From positions 11,261,501-11,325,500 of the forward strand of contig CM076949.1 in the NCBI GenBank assembly GCA_039566865.1: a stretch of DNA of 64,000 bases, written 5' to 3'. The stretch comes from Aurelia coerulea. Lineage: Eukaryota > Cnidaria > Scyphozoa > Semaeostomeae > Ulmaridae. A model generated the notes under the pieces. It saw only the letters and a list, made by a program, of their open reading frames with translations. It was not told where the DNA came from and did no database searches. Shown piece by piece: positions 10,979 to 24,700 of the stretch (positions are counted from its first letter, which is position 1; every line of letters begins with the position of its first letter). Position numbers and translations under genes: made by a program.

Positions 10979-11649
10979 TAAGAAAGCCCAACTCTTCTAC
11001 TTTTTGTAAAGCATTTGATTATAATTAAAAGCAACTACAAACTCCGAACTGCTCTCATCTACACTCGGGCTTCACGGCTACACCTCCGTAACAAGTTGAA
11101 ACCTTGATATGACCCTGCCCACCACAAACGATAATTTTCCGTAGTTCGGACGAATAAATATACGCTACAGTTTTGCCACAGAAACGTTATACATCAAGTA
11201 AGGTTTCAAATTGTCTACTTTCTTTTGTTCTTTTTCATGTGGCTTCGATTAAGAATTAACAATCACCTGCAAACTCCTCTCAACCTTGCGTCTGACAAGT
11301 GTCTAACAAACTGAAACCTTATAAGACCCTTTCCACAAAAGACAATTTTCCGTATTTCACAGAAAAAGTACAATACATTGCAATTTTGCCAAAGAAGAGT
11401 TATACATCATTAAAAAGATCAGATTTTCTTCTGTCATGCTGTGTGTAATGTTTTGTGCGACCTTCATGGTAATGAAAATCAACTAAAAACTCTTCACATT
11501 TAACATTAACAAGTTGAAACCAACACCCTGGCAACAAAAAACCTTCCATAGTTCACATTCCAATTTTGTCAGAGAAACGTTATACGTCATTAGAATGGTC
11601 AAATTGTCCTCTTTCTTGCAGGCACATGATAATCTACCATAAAAGCTTT

Positions 11650-12200
11650 AAGCCCCAGGCGAGCACATCTAATTTCTGAGACTCCATGAGGGGCTTAACA
11701 GAGAGGGAACTTATTAGAGAGGGGGGCTTATTCACAAAGTCAAGTGCACATATTTTTTATACGAAACTAAGAATTTGGGCCAGTACTGAAAGTTTCTTAA
11801 AGTTGTCAGACTTTGAGTATTCGGAGTTTCTTGCAACTTCCAGGGCAATTAGCAGTTTTCTATTGCTAGATACAGTAGATGAAAATCTTTGGCAACCGCC
11901 GGCATGGTAAGTGGGGGAGGGGCATGATAGAGAGGGGCTGGGGCTTATCTAAGATTTCTGCTAAGAAAGGAGGGGTTTATTGGAGAGGGGGGCTTTAATC
12001 TATGTTTACTACCTATGCCCTCGTGAATATTTTCAAAGAAAATCATTTGAAGCCTTGTTTATATGGCACAGGAGACAAGCGAAAATAAAGCAAAAGTGTG
12101 CTAAGGTCAGGGATTTCCTTATCAAAGATAAATACCGTATAAGCGGTTTTGAGTTTCTTATAAGGAGTTTCTTAAAACATGATACGTGCAAGTGTAAGCA
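11650..12200 (+). repeat. dispersed 'TTTCTTA' repeat, copy 2
   Basis: Contains AAGAATTTGGGCCAGTACTG, AGTTTCTTAAAG and GCCCTCGTGAATATTTTCAAAG, shared with the copies at 120-700, 17,097-17,245 and 21,590-21,860. It also has several GGGGCTTATTAGAGAGGGG-type words. Frames across it have no recognisable domain. Confidence 0.55.
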
Positions 12201-12519
12201 AGAAATAAGAATTAAAATTTCAAACTTTGCTCATGATCATGTCTTGAGAAACCATGCTAAGAACCCACCAACAAAAGATAAATTCCAGCTTTGTAGATGA
12301 AGAAGGAATCTATATCCCGATTTCGCCACGAGTTTTTACATGACTAGATGTAACAACAGCTCAAATCTTCTGAATTTTAACGATATGATGCACCTTCTGC
12401 AGCAAACTTCTGACATAATTGATTAAAACAAAGATAAAACCCAGGCTGAATGGTTTCATCACCATGGTCAGGGAAATTTGATTGACACAACATTACTTTG
12501 AACATTTAGCAACACAAAA

Positions 12520-13690
12520 ACACATTTTTAGGAACAAACCATCTATCCCCAAGGGAAGATGAAGAAAAACTGTATTTGCCATTTTGCTCTTACCTATGTG
12601 GCAAAGTCTTGATTTTGCAACGAATGATCTTGAAATGCAGGTATTTCATTGACGGAGAGAGAAGGGGGGGGGGGGAGAATTTTCGCAACATTTGATAACA
12701 TCGAAACCATTAGCAATAAAAACTTTTCGCAGCACCATATATACATTTTTAGAAACAAGCCATTTATACCAAAAGAAAGCTGAAGAAAAACTGTATTTGC
12801 CATTTTTCGCTTACCCATGTGGCCAAGCCTTGATTTTTTGCTACGAGCGATTTAAAAATCAACGTATTTCATTGCCGGAGGGGGGAGGATTTTCGCAACA
12901 TTTGATAAACATCGAAACCCTTAGCAATACAAACTTTTCGCAGCACCACATATACATTTTTAGAAACAAGCCATTTATACCAAAAGAAAGCTGAAGAAAA
13001 CTGTATTTGCCATTTTTCGCTTACCCATGTGGCCAAGCCTTGATTTTTTGCTACAAGCGATTTAAAAATCAAGGTATTTCATTGACGGAGGGGGGAGGAT
13101 TTTCGCAACATTTGATAAACATCGAAACCCTTAGCAATAAAAACATTTCGCAGCACCACATATACATTTTTAGAAACAAGCCATTTATACCAAAAGAAAG
13201 CTGAAGAAAAACTGTATTTGCCATTTTTCGCTTACCCATATGGCTAAGCCTTGATGTTTTGCTACGAGCGATTTAAAAATCAAGGTATTTCATTGACGGA
13301 GGGGGGGGGATTTTCGCAACATTTGATAAACATCGAAACCCTTAGCAATAAAAACATTTCGCAGCACCACATATACATTTTTAGAAACAAGCCATTTATA
13401 CCAAAAGAAAGCTGAAGAAAAACTGTATTTGCCTTTTTTCGCTTACCCATGTGGCCAAGCCTTGATTTTTCGCTACGAGCGATTTAAAAATCAAGGTATT
13501 TCATTGACGGAGGGGGGAGGATTTTCGCAACATTTGATAAACATCGAAACCCTTAGCAATAAAAACATTTCGCAGCACCAGATATACATTTTTAGAAACA
13601 AGCCATTGATACCAAAAGAAAGCGGAAGAAAAACTGTATTTGCCTTTTTTCGCTTACCCATGTGGCCAAGCCTTGATTTTGAGATATGAT
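12520..13690 (+). repeat. ~212-bp tandem repeat, about 5.5 copies
   Basis: Each unit contains CTGTATTTGCCATTTTTCGC, CTTACCCATGTGGC, GGTATTTCATTGACGGAG, a G-rich run and CATATACATTTTTAGAAAC. Starts of the CTGTATTTGCC phrase lie near 12,570, 12,790, 13,001, 13,210, 13,422 and 13,634. Short frames recur once per unit in both directions and track the repeat. The first unit is the most diverged. Confidence 0.95.
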
Positions 13691-13910
13691 AATCTTAATA
13701 ACACCTAGTTTTGTGTGATAGTTTTAGCCATCAATATATTCTATCCACTATAGCAGCAACATTCTGTGTTTCTCAAAGTTATTGGTACTCCATCCTCATA
13801 CATTTCTTCTTTGTGAAAAGATTACTAATTCATGATTGCGGTAATCCTTTGCCAGTACTCTCCATAATCAGTGCATCCCATGCTACTAAATTCAATTTGT
13901 GAGTAGAGTA

Positions 13911-14732
13911 GCGTCGCCCATTATGGCCGGTTGCCCATTATGGCCGGCTAACAAGAGAAATTAAATTTCAGGGGACTGATGACTAGTAATAAAACTGCAA
14001 TTGCGCGGAAAATCTTCGCTGACATCTGTTTTATCATGATTTGACCTTCACTGAAGTTTCAGTTCATTTGCTTTGAAACCCGACGAGATGGTTTGTGCAT
14101 ATCTCTAATTGATTCTTTCAAATATTGCAAATTTCACGATTCTATTTACATTCCTTCCTTCTTTTTCGTTCGCTCGACACCTTGCGGTTGGACATTTTTG
14201 AAATATGCTTTGATTTTTCAGAAGTCCTGTCTCTTGAAAGGAAATCTGCAATGAAACCAAAGCAAAGTGACTTCTGATTCAGATTTAAGGTTATGAAGTC
14301 TGAGTGCTGCTAATTGCTATTTTCGTCGCCCATTATGCCCATCAGTTTACCAGAGAAGTTTCCAATCGCTTCAAAATATTAAAACGAAACATTTATTCAA
14401 AAAAACACCCATTTGGGTTCAAATCTTACTTACTGACTTGGCAAATCATCGAAACCCAAAAAAACGCAGCATTATATTAAGTCTATTTTCATTTTAGAAA
14501 CTATGCCAAAACTCATCCATCCATGCACAAGAGATAAGGCAGGATTTAGAACAACTCGAAGCATGTATTTTAGTAGCCAAAACTCGAAGTTTAAGTTAAT
14601 TCTTATTGATATTTTTGGGTTTAAAGTACCAAATGATAAGCAAAGAACAGTAATTAAAGCTGCTTTTTTTATTGAAACTTTTTACCGGAGAGTAGTGCTC
14701 ATTGTTTCTCCTGCGGCCATAATGGGCGACGC
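13911..14732. mobile_element. Tc1/mariner-like non-autonomous element (822 bp)
   Basis: Ends are 19-bp inverted repeats beginning GCGTCGCCCATTATGGCCG, each flanked by TA (13,909-13,910 and 14,733-14,734), the Tc1/mariner target signature. Related CGCCCATTATG words occur inside (about 13,930 and 14,330) and beyond the right end (about 14,912-14,927 in the opposite sense), suggesting a neighbouring partial copy. No DDE transposase was found. An 87-codon frame at 14,503-14,766 has no recognised motif. Confidence 0.8.
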
Positions 14733-14734
14733 TA

Positions 14735-15783
14735 GAAGAAAACGACAGTTTTACCCCCTTCTTTAAAATCTCCAAAAATCAGTATAAATAGTTTACGTAA
14801 AAAATCAATACTCCGTGATCTTTTTCTCCATTAGTTGGTGATATGATCCGGCTATTTGGTTTTTTCATTGATTGCTCTTTTTGGATCTAACTCAGAACTT
14901 CGCGACGACATGGGCATAATGGGCGATACCACTCTATTTTGTTTCGAGTTGGCCATCACTTTCTCATCCCACCGCAGCAACACTTTGCACGTGACTTTTG
15001 GCGGCCATGTTTGTCATTTTCAAATTTCTCCCTTGCTTGCATTGGTGGTGCATTACCGACTTGATGAGGAATTGCGATGGCGGTTGCTGGGCAACTGTTG
15101 TTGCTGTTGATGCTCTGCGCTGTTCCGTAATTTAGCACTGGTCAATTCTGAAAGCGAGGCAAATCCTTTACAGGGCCAGCCATTTGGCTGGGAGGCCATG
15201 AGAGGCCATTTAGCTGGGAGGCCATGATACTAGGACTCAATCGTAATCAGTCTATGTTTTTGTCCAGGCGTCAACAAATCGCTTCCCTGGCGCCCAGTAC
15301 CCTCACGTGAACGCGGTCAAGTTGACGCACAGGGAACCAGGCTGTTGAAATGGGACGTATCGCTGCGTAGGAGCTCCAACCGTTTCAACTGTATTTGAAT
15401 ATTGGCGGCATTTGTGATGAGAGAAGAACGAAGGAGTAGCAGCATTATCAAGCTTTACTTGCAATCTTGTGGAAAAGAAACAACACAGTGAGTAAAAATA
15501 CAATTTTGATCATAATGTAGGCCACATCAATGGTGCATTATTGCCCATGGTGTAATCAGTCTACTGAGAGCATTGGAGCCCTTTCTTGCAACAACCACAA
15601 CGAAAAACACTAACATCATGGGGACTGGGGCGACCTGACAAAAATTAAAAGAAATGGCCTAAGGTGGCCTAAGAACATTCGTTGCCGCGCCGATTATTGT
15701 GATACGCATTGTTTGTTTATCCGCGAACATAGCCCAAGAGCATCCAAGAAAATAGCAGATTCACCCGAAATTTGATAGCAAAG
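14735..15783. other. upstream region of SNRPD3
   Basis: Non-coding sequence before the SmD3 start. It has a short direct repeat of GCTGGGAGGCCATGA at about 15,187-15,230. The last ~120 bp, around GCCGCGCCGATTATTGTGATACGC, are more GC-rich and could hold the promoter and 5' leader. No TATA box is evident. The frames here have no conserved motif. Confidence 0.4.
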
Positions 15784-18700
15784 ATGTCGATTGGTGTTCC
15801 TATCAAGATACTGCACGAGGCAGAAGGCCATACCGTCACTTTAGAGACAATGAACGGAGAGGTTTACCGTGGTAAACTTGTGGAGGCTGAAGACAACATG
15901 AACTGTCAACTTATACAAATAACAATGACTGCCAGAGACGGAAGAGTTTCAAGTCTTGAGCAAATATTTATCAGAGGGAGTAAAATAAGATTTATCATTT
16001 TGCCAGACATGCTGAAAAATGCACCCATGTTCAAACGAATTCAAGGAAAAGAACGAGGATCAGCAATTGGACGGGGAAAGTCAGCCTTGTTGAAAGCTCA
16101 AGGTTCTTTCTTGTTTTTATCATAATGACTAGGCCTAGCTTTTTATATAGTTAAGTGACTCAGCTCCAAGCAAGATGACAAATCTGCCTTCCGCACAAGC
16201 TATGTGAAATTAATAGCCCATTGGCATTGTGTGAGAAAATGAATTTGTGGAAATAGACCTTTTCGCTATTCTACAAAAGAGTCGGGATAGAGCAACATGT
16301 TGATACATTTTTACACAAGAGGTTCGATTGAATAGCGTTAGAGCCTCTATCACTATTGTGCATGCTCAAGAATATTCTAAAAATGTATAAAAAATAAGTA
16401 TCTTTCAATTCAGATACTTGTTTAGAATAGTTAAAATGTCTATTCCCTATGCCAAAAATGAAATTTTACATTCAGGTGCCCTCTCGGGGAGTTTTTTCCA
16501 ATGTTCTGAGAGGTTGAAACATTCCAAGTATGAAAAACTGTTTCCAAATAGCAAGACATGTTACCGCAACTACAAAATCCATTACATCCAAATGTAATAT
16601 TGGTCTCAATTACTCAATTGCAAATTTTCTGGTACAGGAACTTTATTGTTTTAAACTGCCATGTATGGCACTTCACAGTCATGTTTGCATCACTGGCTTT
16701 GATCATCACTTTGTAATTTGTGTTTGCTCTACCCAACTGCATTAATAAGCATCAACAGGATTAATTCAACAGCTGCATCATGAAAAAAACTGTTCTATGT
16801 TTAATTCTACAAATGTAGAGAAACAGGTTATGCATGAACGAAAAACAATTTTGATTGAGTCTCCACAATTGTTCAATGGTCCATCATGCAGCACATTGTT
16901 CTATTTAATGACTTCGCGTCCGATGGCATGAAAGCAAATCAGATGATTACAGGAAGTAGAACAGACAATTCTTTGGTCCTGCAACAAAAACAAAAACTTA
17001 ATTAGGTCTTAATGTAAAAGATTATGTACCACATTTTGTGTCAGGGAGTAGTGCTATCAATATCATTGTTTACATTCATTTGCTGTATGAAGTAACAACA
17101 TTGTACAAAATAGTACATATATTTTTTATAAGAAGCAAAGAATTTTGCCAATACTGAAAGTTTGTTAAAATCATCAGATTTTGAGTACTCACAGTTTCAT
17201 ACGATTTTCTTAGAGGTTCCATAACAATCTTCATGATCACTACCTGTCAGACCTCCTTAGTCTCTGCAGGCATTTTTTCTGAATAAATTTTTTGATTTAT
17301 CTTATTATTTCATTAAATGAAGAAGTGATTATCCTCAGCACATGGATAGCTGCATCAACAATGTCAGTTGAGTTAATCATTGAATCCATCGTCTCTAGGA
17401 AGGCAGAAATGAAAAATGGAGACCATTTTGTCAAAGGAATGAGCAGAACTTGAGATGATGATTTCTGTAAATGACCCCAATTTATATCTTTAGACATTGT
17501 TACTGAAGCGAGCATGCCAGAGTACTGGAAAGGCAAGAAAGGTCATGCCTGGCACTTTATACAAAGATCATAAACTTGAAATATCTTATTGCATCAAAAG
17601 AAATCAGTTGTGAGATAAACACACAACCAAGCCATTCATGTCATGACTATCTTTTAATCTTCAGACTACTTACATCAAAGTTGATAAAATGAAGGACAAC
17701 CTAACACCATCAAAAGTTCATTGATGTGGCATTGATTTTGAGCTTGTTTGATTTTTTTTAAATTTTAAAGTTTGATAAGAATGATAAACTCACAGTTAAG
17801 AATAATAATAATATAATAATAAATGATTTATTTACAGTTGGCAAGTAACAGAAAAAAGATAGCTAACTACAGCTAATTAAAGCCAACTATTTACCTATTT
17901 CGAAGGCAGCACATCAAAACACAGGAAGCAACGTCTCTACGGAAAACGACAATTGAATATCAAATCATCGAGAATAATATCCGTTTCAAAGTACTGTGAT
18001 GGTTTGCAACAACATTTTGCGATCATCATATCTCATTGGCACTCATTGGCACTCATTGCGATTTATCGTGACCACATGTTTTTTTTTCATTAGAAATTGG
18101 TTTATAAGAAACTAGTACTACGAAGACCAAAAGTTTAAGAAACTCTAGTACTACGTTCAAGAACAATTAAGAAACTCTAAAATTTTATTTCTAATAGAAA
18201 AAGAGTCGGTAGACTACTGTGCGTGCGGCATTATCCTCAGCCCATTGACATATAGCATAAGCCTGTCTGATCTCTTTTCTCTAACAAGGTCCCTCATCTT
18301 TTTTTAACTTTTGATTGCAAAAAGTTGGTAACTTTTTGCCTTAATGTGCATGGATTGTTCGTGGTGACAATATCAATGCAAAATGCAAGCCCTTTGTTGT
18401 ACATGATAACTTCTACAAATACAAAATCTTAAAAATCAACTATAAATACCCCAAATCTGCGATGTATATTTTACAAAGTCGACAGTTGCAGTCCAGTCCT
18501 TTCCAGCTCCTTAATTTTCGTTTGAATACTGCAAGATTTTCTGATTTGTTCAAACTTTCTGGCAATGCATGCCATAGCAGTGAGCCTAGAAATGATACAG
18601 CTTCAATTCCGTATGTTGTTGTTCTGGCTTTTGGCAACTGCAGAGTATTCCCACTTCTTAGATTATAGTTTTCCGTTCTTTCAACAAAGATATCTTTCAT

Positions 18701-21700
18701 GAAGCTTGGATTCAGGTTTTCCTTAGTTTTGAAAATTTCAACCGACAACAACTGCAGATTTTTTCTGATGAACAGATTTTTCATGATGGAGTATGAAATT
18801 ATATTTGGATTTCTCCCAAGTCACTATTTTGACTGAATCTCAGAGAAATATTTTAACAGCTTGCTGGGGAATGAATTTTTCACGCCATATACAGGGTGTC
18901 CAAAAAAAATGTGCCCCGTTTGTCTGAAGATTGTGACAAAACGGCAAAAGATTCTCGCCAAACTTTTGCATGATGGTGCTCTTCAGATGCTCAATTAAAG
19001 TTTGCCACCATCCCCGTAAAAATCCGTTGAAAAATGATGGAGCTACGACCTTCAGAAGACCAAATTGGCCTGACGACTGAAACCAGCAGTCAGCCATTTT
19101 GCCTTACTATTTTGCAGTGATAAGTATCTTCACGTGAGGTAAGAAATAATTTCTGTGAGGTCAGAAATAGTGGAACTCTCCGAGGATTATCGGAATTTTC
19201 ACGAGAGCTATGACATTGGAGGCTGCTGTTTCATTTTCATTCCATAAAGCTATTTATCGCTGCAAAATAGTAAGACAAAATGGCCGACCGCTGGTTTCAG
19301 TGATCGGGCAAATTTGGTCTCCTGAAGTTCATAGCTTCATCATTTTTCCATGGATTTTTATGGGGATGGTTGCAAACTTTAATTGAACATCTGAAGAACA
19401 CCATCATGCAAGAGTTCGGCGAGAATCTTTTGCCGTTTTGTTGCAATCTTCAGACAAACAGGGCACAATTTTTTTGGGACACCCTGTATGTTTTCAACAT
19501 TTTACCTTGAACTGAAAACAACTAATTTAACGTCTAAATCCTTATAACACACAAGTTAACGAAAGGAAAAGCGAAACCCTATCCTCAGCTACCGTAGAAA
19601 CACATGTTGTATTGGAAAACATGATCTACTTGTATGTATGTATGTATGTATAATATTCTTTAAAGTGAATTACAAACTAAGTATAAAAACTTGTTTTCAG
19701 TTTGGTTCACAAAGTAAAAGTATGAAAAAAAAAATTTATGTAATGAGGTATATATATGTATACAATATCAGTTAAAAAGCTATTTCAGAATCCATCCATA
19801 ATAAACAAAAGAGTCTAGTTTTATTTTGTCCATGAGGAAATCTTTACATTTACGTTTAAAAGAGTCAATATTGTTACATTGCCGCAATGAATTGGGCAAA
19901 GAGTTCCAAATTCTTGCTCCATACTGCCTGAAAGACTTTGGGGAACCCCTTTGAATAAATAAACATCCTTGACTGGCATTTCTTGTTCTATGTTCATGAG
20001 TCTCTGCAGCTTTCTTAAACATTTCAGAAAGGTAAGGTGGAGCAGCACCCTTCAAAATTTTAAATATGAGAGTACAAATGTTTAACTCGATTCGCTGATG
20101 GAGAGGTAGCCAATTGAGTTTTATAAACAAAGGCTTGCTTAGAGTCCTTCTGTTACAGCTGAATATCAGCCGGGCACATCGCTTTTGTAGTTTAGAGTGT
20201 CAATTTGACCACAGCTAAGGTTATACAGAACTGGTGAACAATAATCCAAATGACTTTGATCAAGAGAGTTGGCAAGGAGGATCAAACTGTTTTCAGGCGC
20301 AAAAGGTTTAATGCGTCTCATTATTTGAAGGCCATAGTTGATTTTTTTACAGATATCCTTGACATGTAAAGAGTAGTCCAAGTGTTATTCCAATGAAAAT
20401 CCAGGACACTTATATGAGTTGACATATTCAATGTCCGCATTGTTGAGGGATAAAACGGCACGATCTTCAAATTTAGTTGCTTGTGATGGCTTACTGAAGA
20501 AGATTACTTTTGTCTTGGTAGGATGAGGGACAAGGTGATTTCTAGAAGAGTATGAACTAACACTGTCCAAATCCCTTTGGATGATAGGGGTTAGAATGTT
20601 ATGAGAGGGCCCATGTGACAGGATTGTTGTATCATCAGCAAACATCACTGTTTGGGAATCAATAAGACTTGGTAGGTCATTAACATATAACAAGAACAAA
20701 AGTGGACTGAGGATGGAGTCCTGAGGAACACCAGTTGAAATGATTGCAGAATGAGATAGTTTCCCATTGAAATCGACTAATTGTGTTCTACACTCCAAAT
20801 ATGAAGACAGCCAATGCAGTAAGAGTTCATCGTGTTTTAAGGCTTAAATTTAGATAGCAAGACTGCGTGGTTCACGGTATCAAAGGCCTTTCTTAAGTCT
20901 AGGAAAAGAGCACCATTTAATAGACCACTATCCATGTCGGTGTAAATTGTATCAATCATGTGTAAGAGGGCAGACGTAGTTGAATGGAGACGCCTGAACC
21001 CTGACTGCAGCTTGTGAAGCAATCCTTCCTGAATTAAGAATGAGTAAAAATGGTTGAACGCAATCCCCTCTATGATCTTGCTCAGGCAGCATAAAATAGA
21101 AATAGGGCGATAGTTGTCAACGCTTTGAATATCACCAGATTTAAAGACTGGAACAATCCTTGCCCTTTTCCAGATAATTGGAAAACGACCTGAACTAAAC
21201 GAGAAATTTATAATATTAGCAATCGCTTCCACAAAGCCATCTGATTGGCAGAGAATTTTTATGGTTTGGTTCCTTTGGAATTCTTTAGCTTGTTGATGAT
21301 ATACTTAGTTTATAGTGAAACGTTACCTGTTTTACTGAAGGCGTCTTTGTTTGATATGAATCACAAATACTAATAAGACTGTTTGACAACCCGATCCACT
21401 AGCAGGGAAAGAAAGGGAATGAATTGATGAAAGTTTTCTGACATTATCCATGTCATTACATACAGTTGTAGTTAACAATCATATTGGATATCATGGATAA
21501 CTGAAAAGGCAGACATGCGATTTATCAGTCTCTTGCTACAAGTTACAGCCGATTTTTACTTACAGGCACATTTTATACTTGGTTCTACGCTCGCAGGCAC
21601 ACAGTATTTTAATGATCCCTGCTACCTGTGCCCTCATGAACATTTCAAAAAAAAGTTTTTTGAAGTCTTTCCAAATGTTTTGACATTACTCAAGTACCTT

Positions 21701-24700
21701 AAGAGTAATATGATACAGGAAACAAGGGAAAGGAAAGTACAAATATGTTAAAGATTTTCTTTATCAAAAGAGATCTTAAGTTAAATTTTCCCAGTATTGG
21801 AGTTTCTTGATTTTTTGGCGATTTGAGAGTTGAGTTTCTTATGGGCAGTTTCTTACAAAAAACTTATGTGTATTACAACAGCATTGCACTAAACTTGAAA
21901 CACTAAATTAGATGGTATTTGGCGTAACCCTGCAATTCGTTGCCAGCCTCCGGTGTCAGTTTTGAACATACCTCCTTCATCAATCCCCTGCCAATGGTGG
22001 CACCCAACCTAACCCAGCATATGTTTGTTTGTGCAAGCCAAGGTAACGTCAAACCAAGATAGGGTGTAAAAAGAAATCCTCTCATATTTGTAATTAATAC
22101 ATAATGTGATACGCACCAGATGGTGAAATTCACCTCTTCCTTCTTCTCGACCTGCAGCCTGGAAGTTTGCAGTGCGGCTGACCTTTTGACACGTTTCAGT
22201 TGTTGTTGTTGTGTTATACCATCACAAACAGCCACTGCAAACAGCCACTGCAAACAGCCAAAGATAATTCGTAATTCTAATGTGACCTGTCTACGATGGC
22301 ACTTTGGGCTCCGCAGCTGCAATAACAATGAATTTTTAGCTATGTTACTTGGCAAGATTCTATCTAGGATGAAATATCAACTTGCTTTAGATCAACTTGC
22401 TTTATAGAGTACACTGACATACATATCCATCTCTGTAAAATCCATTTTAGGTGACACCTCTTGCCGGCAGAACTACTGTAGTTTCCGAGAATTTCTATCA
22501 ATTCCATTGTAATGTCATAACATATTGGTGAAAATTTACAAAAAAACATCAAAATTCAGAATCTACATGGAAAATTGACCTAAATGAACTTGCAGAGAGT
22601 AAAAGAGGCAGAGCGGTAGGGTTCCATCTCATTACCCCCCAAAAAAAATTTTGTCAGCAAAAATATGCACAGTGATCCAGAGCATGTAATAAATTGCAAA
22701 AAATGAATTTTCGAAAATTGAAAAAATACACGACAGACTTTATGGAGGACATCCCGAGGATTAACATGCAACAAACAGTTTTAAAATCGGACCACTGAGT
22801 GCGGAGAAATGTATTTTTGAAGGTGGCCTAAATTTCATATGGTTGGCCTTAGTCCGATTTTAGAATTTTTTCATTTAAATGAAAGGTAATTCTTTCGTCT
22901 TTAATGCCATCTAGTTGCTGGATTCATACGGTAAAGGGTTATCCAAGAACTATGCACAGTTATGTCCCTTGTACTCTACCCAAGAATCCTTTTTCAAAAC
23001 TGGGAACTTCGATTTAAAAGTTGAAAACAAAAAAAGCAAGCGTTTGCAAGCCTTAGCGACTAATTCTTTATTAAACTCCAGCGTCTTCTGAGTGTCTACC
23101 TAAAATCTTTCGTTCGGATTCGTTCAAATTAATTGTCAACAGTTCTTTCAAAATTTTTGGCAAAAGTTATGATGATTATGATGAACATTTCAGTCAGGCA
23201 TCTTATTGATTCCTATTTACCAAAACAAAGAGCAAATTTCCAATAATTTTCATGGCATTTTCTCAATGTATAAGTAAAGTTTCCTTTTAAGTTATCAGAC
23301 TTACTGGGAAAAATTACTGATGGGATTTTAATTTGAAAGGGTATCTTTTTATCGTGAGTATCAAGTGACAAATTTATATTCGCTAAGCAATAAATTAACC
23401 AAAATACAGGATGTCTCATAGTGTTCCTTATTCTGTGGGAAATAAATCATCAATGATATTACTACCATTATCGCAAAACTGCTTGTAATATTAGCTCCAA
23501 CTGCTACAAAGCCATGGCAAAATGTACTGAGAATTGTGACATAAAGGGGGGGGGGGGGGGTAGACACAACAGTGGCAGCCAAAGAGAATGAACCAATAAC
23601 TACATGTGCATGTAAAGAATGTCACAAAAATTCATTTTATCACAAATAAGGATTAACAAGAAAGATTTGAGAGAGACTCCTTTTAGCAGAACTGCAGAGT
23701 TCGTCTCATATTTAGGAACAAAGATTTTGTTTTTGATGCTCTTGAAAATATCCTCAAACTGCTTTTCTGACAAAAAATATTTTCGCATCCAATCCTATGA
23801 ATTATTCTTTCCATTATGTCTGTAAACTTTATTTATGCTTTGAGAAAACGCCAAGGAAAATTATTAGGATTTTGCTCTTTGTTTTTAGCATCAAGGAATT
23901 GATAAATTGCCTGACTAAAGTATCATCATAATCATCATAATCTTTTACCAACGATTTTGAAATAATTTTTGACAATTAATTTGAACGACTCAGAACGAAA
24001 GATTTCAGAGAAGCATTAACAAGACGCTGGAGTTTAATAAAAAATTAGTTGCTAAGGCTTGCAAACGCTTGCTTTTTTTGTTTTCAACTTTTAAGTCGAA
24101 GTTCCCAGTTTTGAAAAAGGATTCTTGGGTAGAGTACAAGGGACATAACTGTGCATAGTTCTTGGATAACCCTTTACCGTATGAATCCAGCAACTAGATG
24201 GCATTAAAGACGAAAGAATTACCTTTCATTCAAAAGAAAAAATTATAAAATCGGACTAAGGCAAGATGACCTTTCGACATTTTGAAATTTACGTTATTTT
24301 GACACTTGTACCGGAAATGTCAGTGTAAACAACCATATGAAATTTAGGCCAACTTCAAAAATACATTTCTCTGCACTCAGTGGTCCGATTTTAAAACTGT
24401 TTGTTTTATGTTAATCCTCAGGATGTCCTCCATAAAGACTGTCGTGTATATTTTGCATTTTCGAAAATTCATTTTTTGCACTTTATTCCCTAATTTTCGT
24501 ATTCTGGATCTATAAAGCAAGTTGATCTAAAGCAAGTTGATATTTCATAAGTTTGTAGATTGAATATATTGTTGTTGATCTCAAACTCAATTCTATCTGC
24601 TTAATAATAAAAGCTAAGGTCTCTTTTTGAAGAAATAGACATATCAAATACACTTAATTTCCCTCAAGGCTTAAAAACTGTTTGTACGTACAAAAGTATC

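Larger units (their letters stand above)
9185..11640 (+). repeat. diverged ~180-215-bp tandem repeat, split by an insertion
   Basis: Copies share TTTTGCCA(C/G/A)AGAAACGTTATACATCA and ACAAGTTGAAACC phrases. Three units lie at about 11,030-11,640, with key phrases near 11,171, 11,386 and 11,567. A related unit at 9185-9292 sits on the other side of the Mutator-like element. The array therefore predates that insertion. Confidence 0.65.

Noticed and set aside
10251..11009. Two similar proteins on opposite strands (MHKARVCPTSFGETF...)
   Set aside because: They are the two arms of the 270-bp palindrome read outward; no codon constraint or domain is visible.
12692..13689. Series of related ~65-100-codon frames
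   Set aside because: They follow the ~212-bp tandem repeat in both directions and lack any domain.
15772..15783. Upstream in-frame extension of SmD3 (four extra codons)
   Set aside because: It would begin with TTG; the ATG at 15,784 matches the universally conserved SmD3 N-terminus.
16103..16125. SmD3 ending as a single exon (GSFLFLS)
   Set aside because: The true RG-rich C-terminus is found at 25,059-25,120 with perfect phase, and a GT donor lies exactly at the divergence point.
19627..19655. Independent (TGTA)n microsatellite
   Set aside because: Its place just past the 3' end of the minus-strand LINE makes it more likely to be that LINE's tail.
21903..22355. 150-codon minus-strand frame in the SNRPD3 intron
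   Set aside because: No recognisable domain; it crosses a GTT/CAA-rich run and small direct repeats, and overlaps a frame on the other strand.
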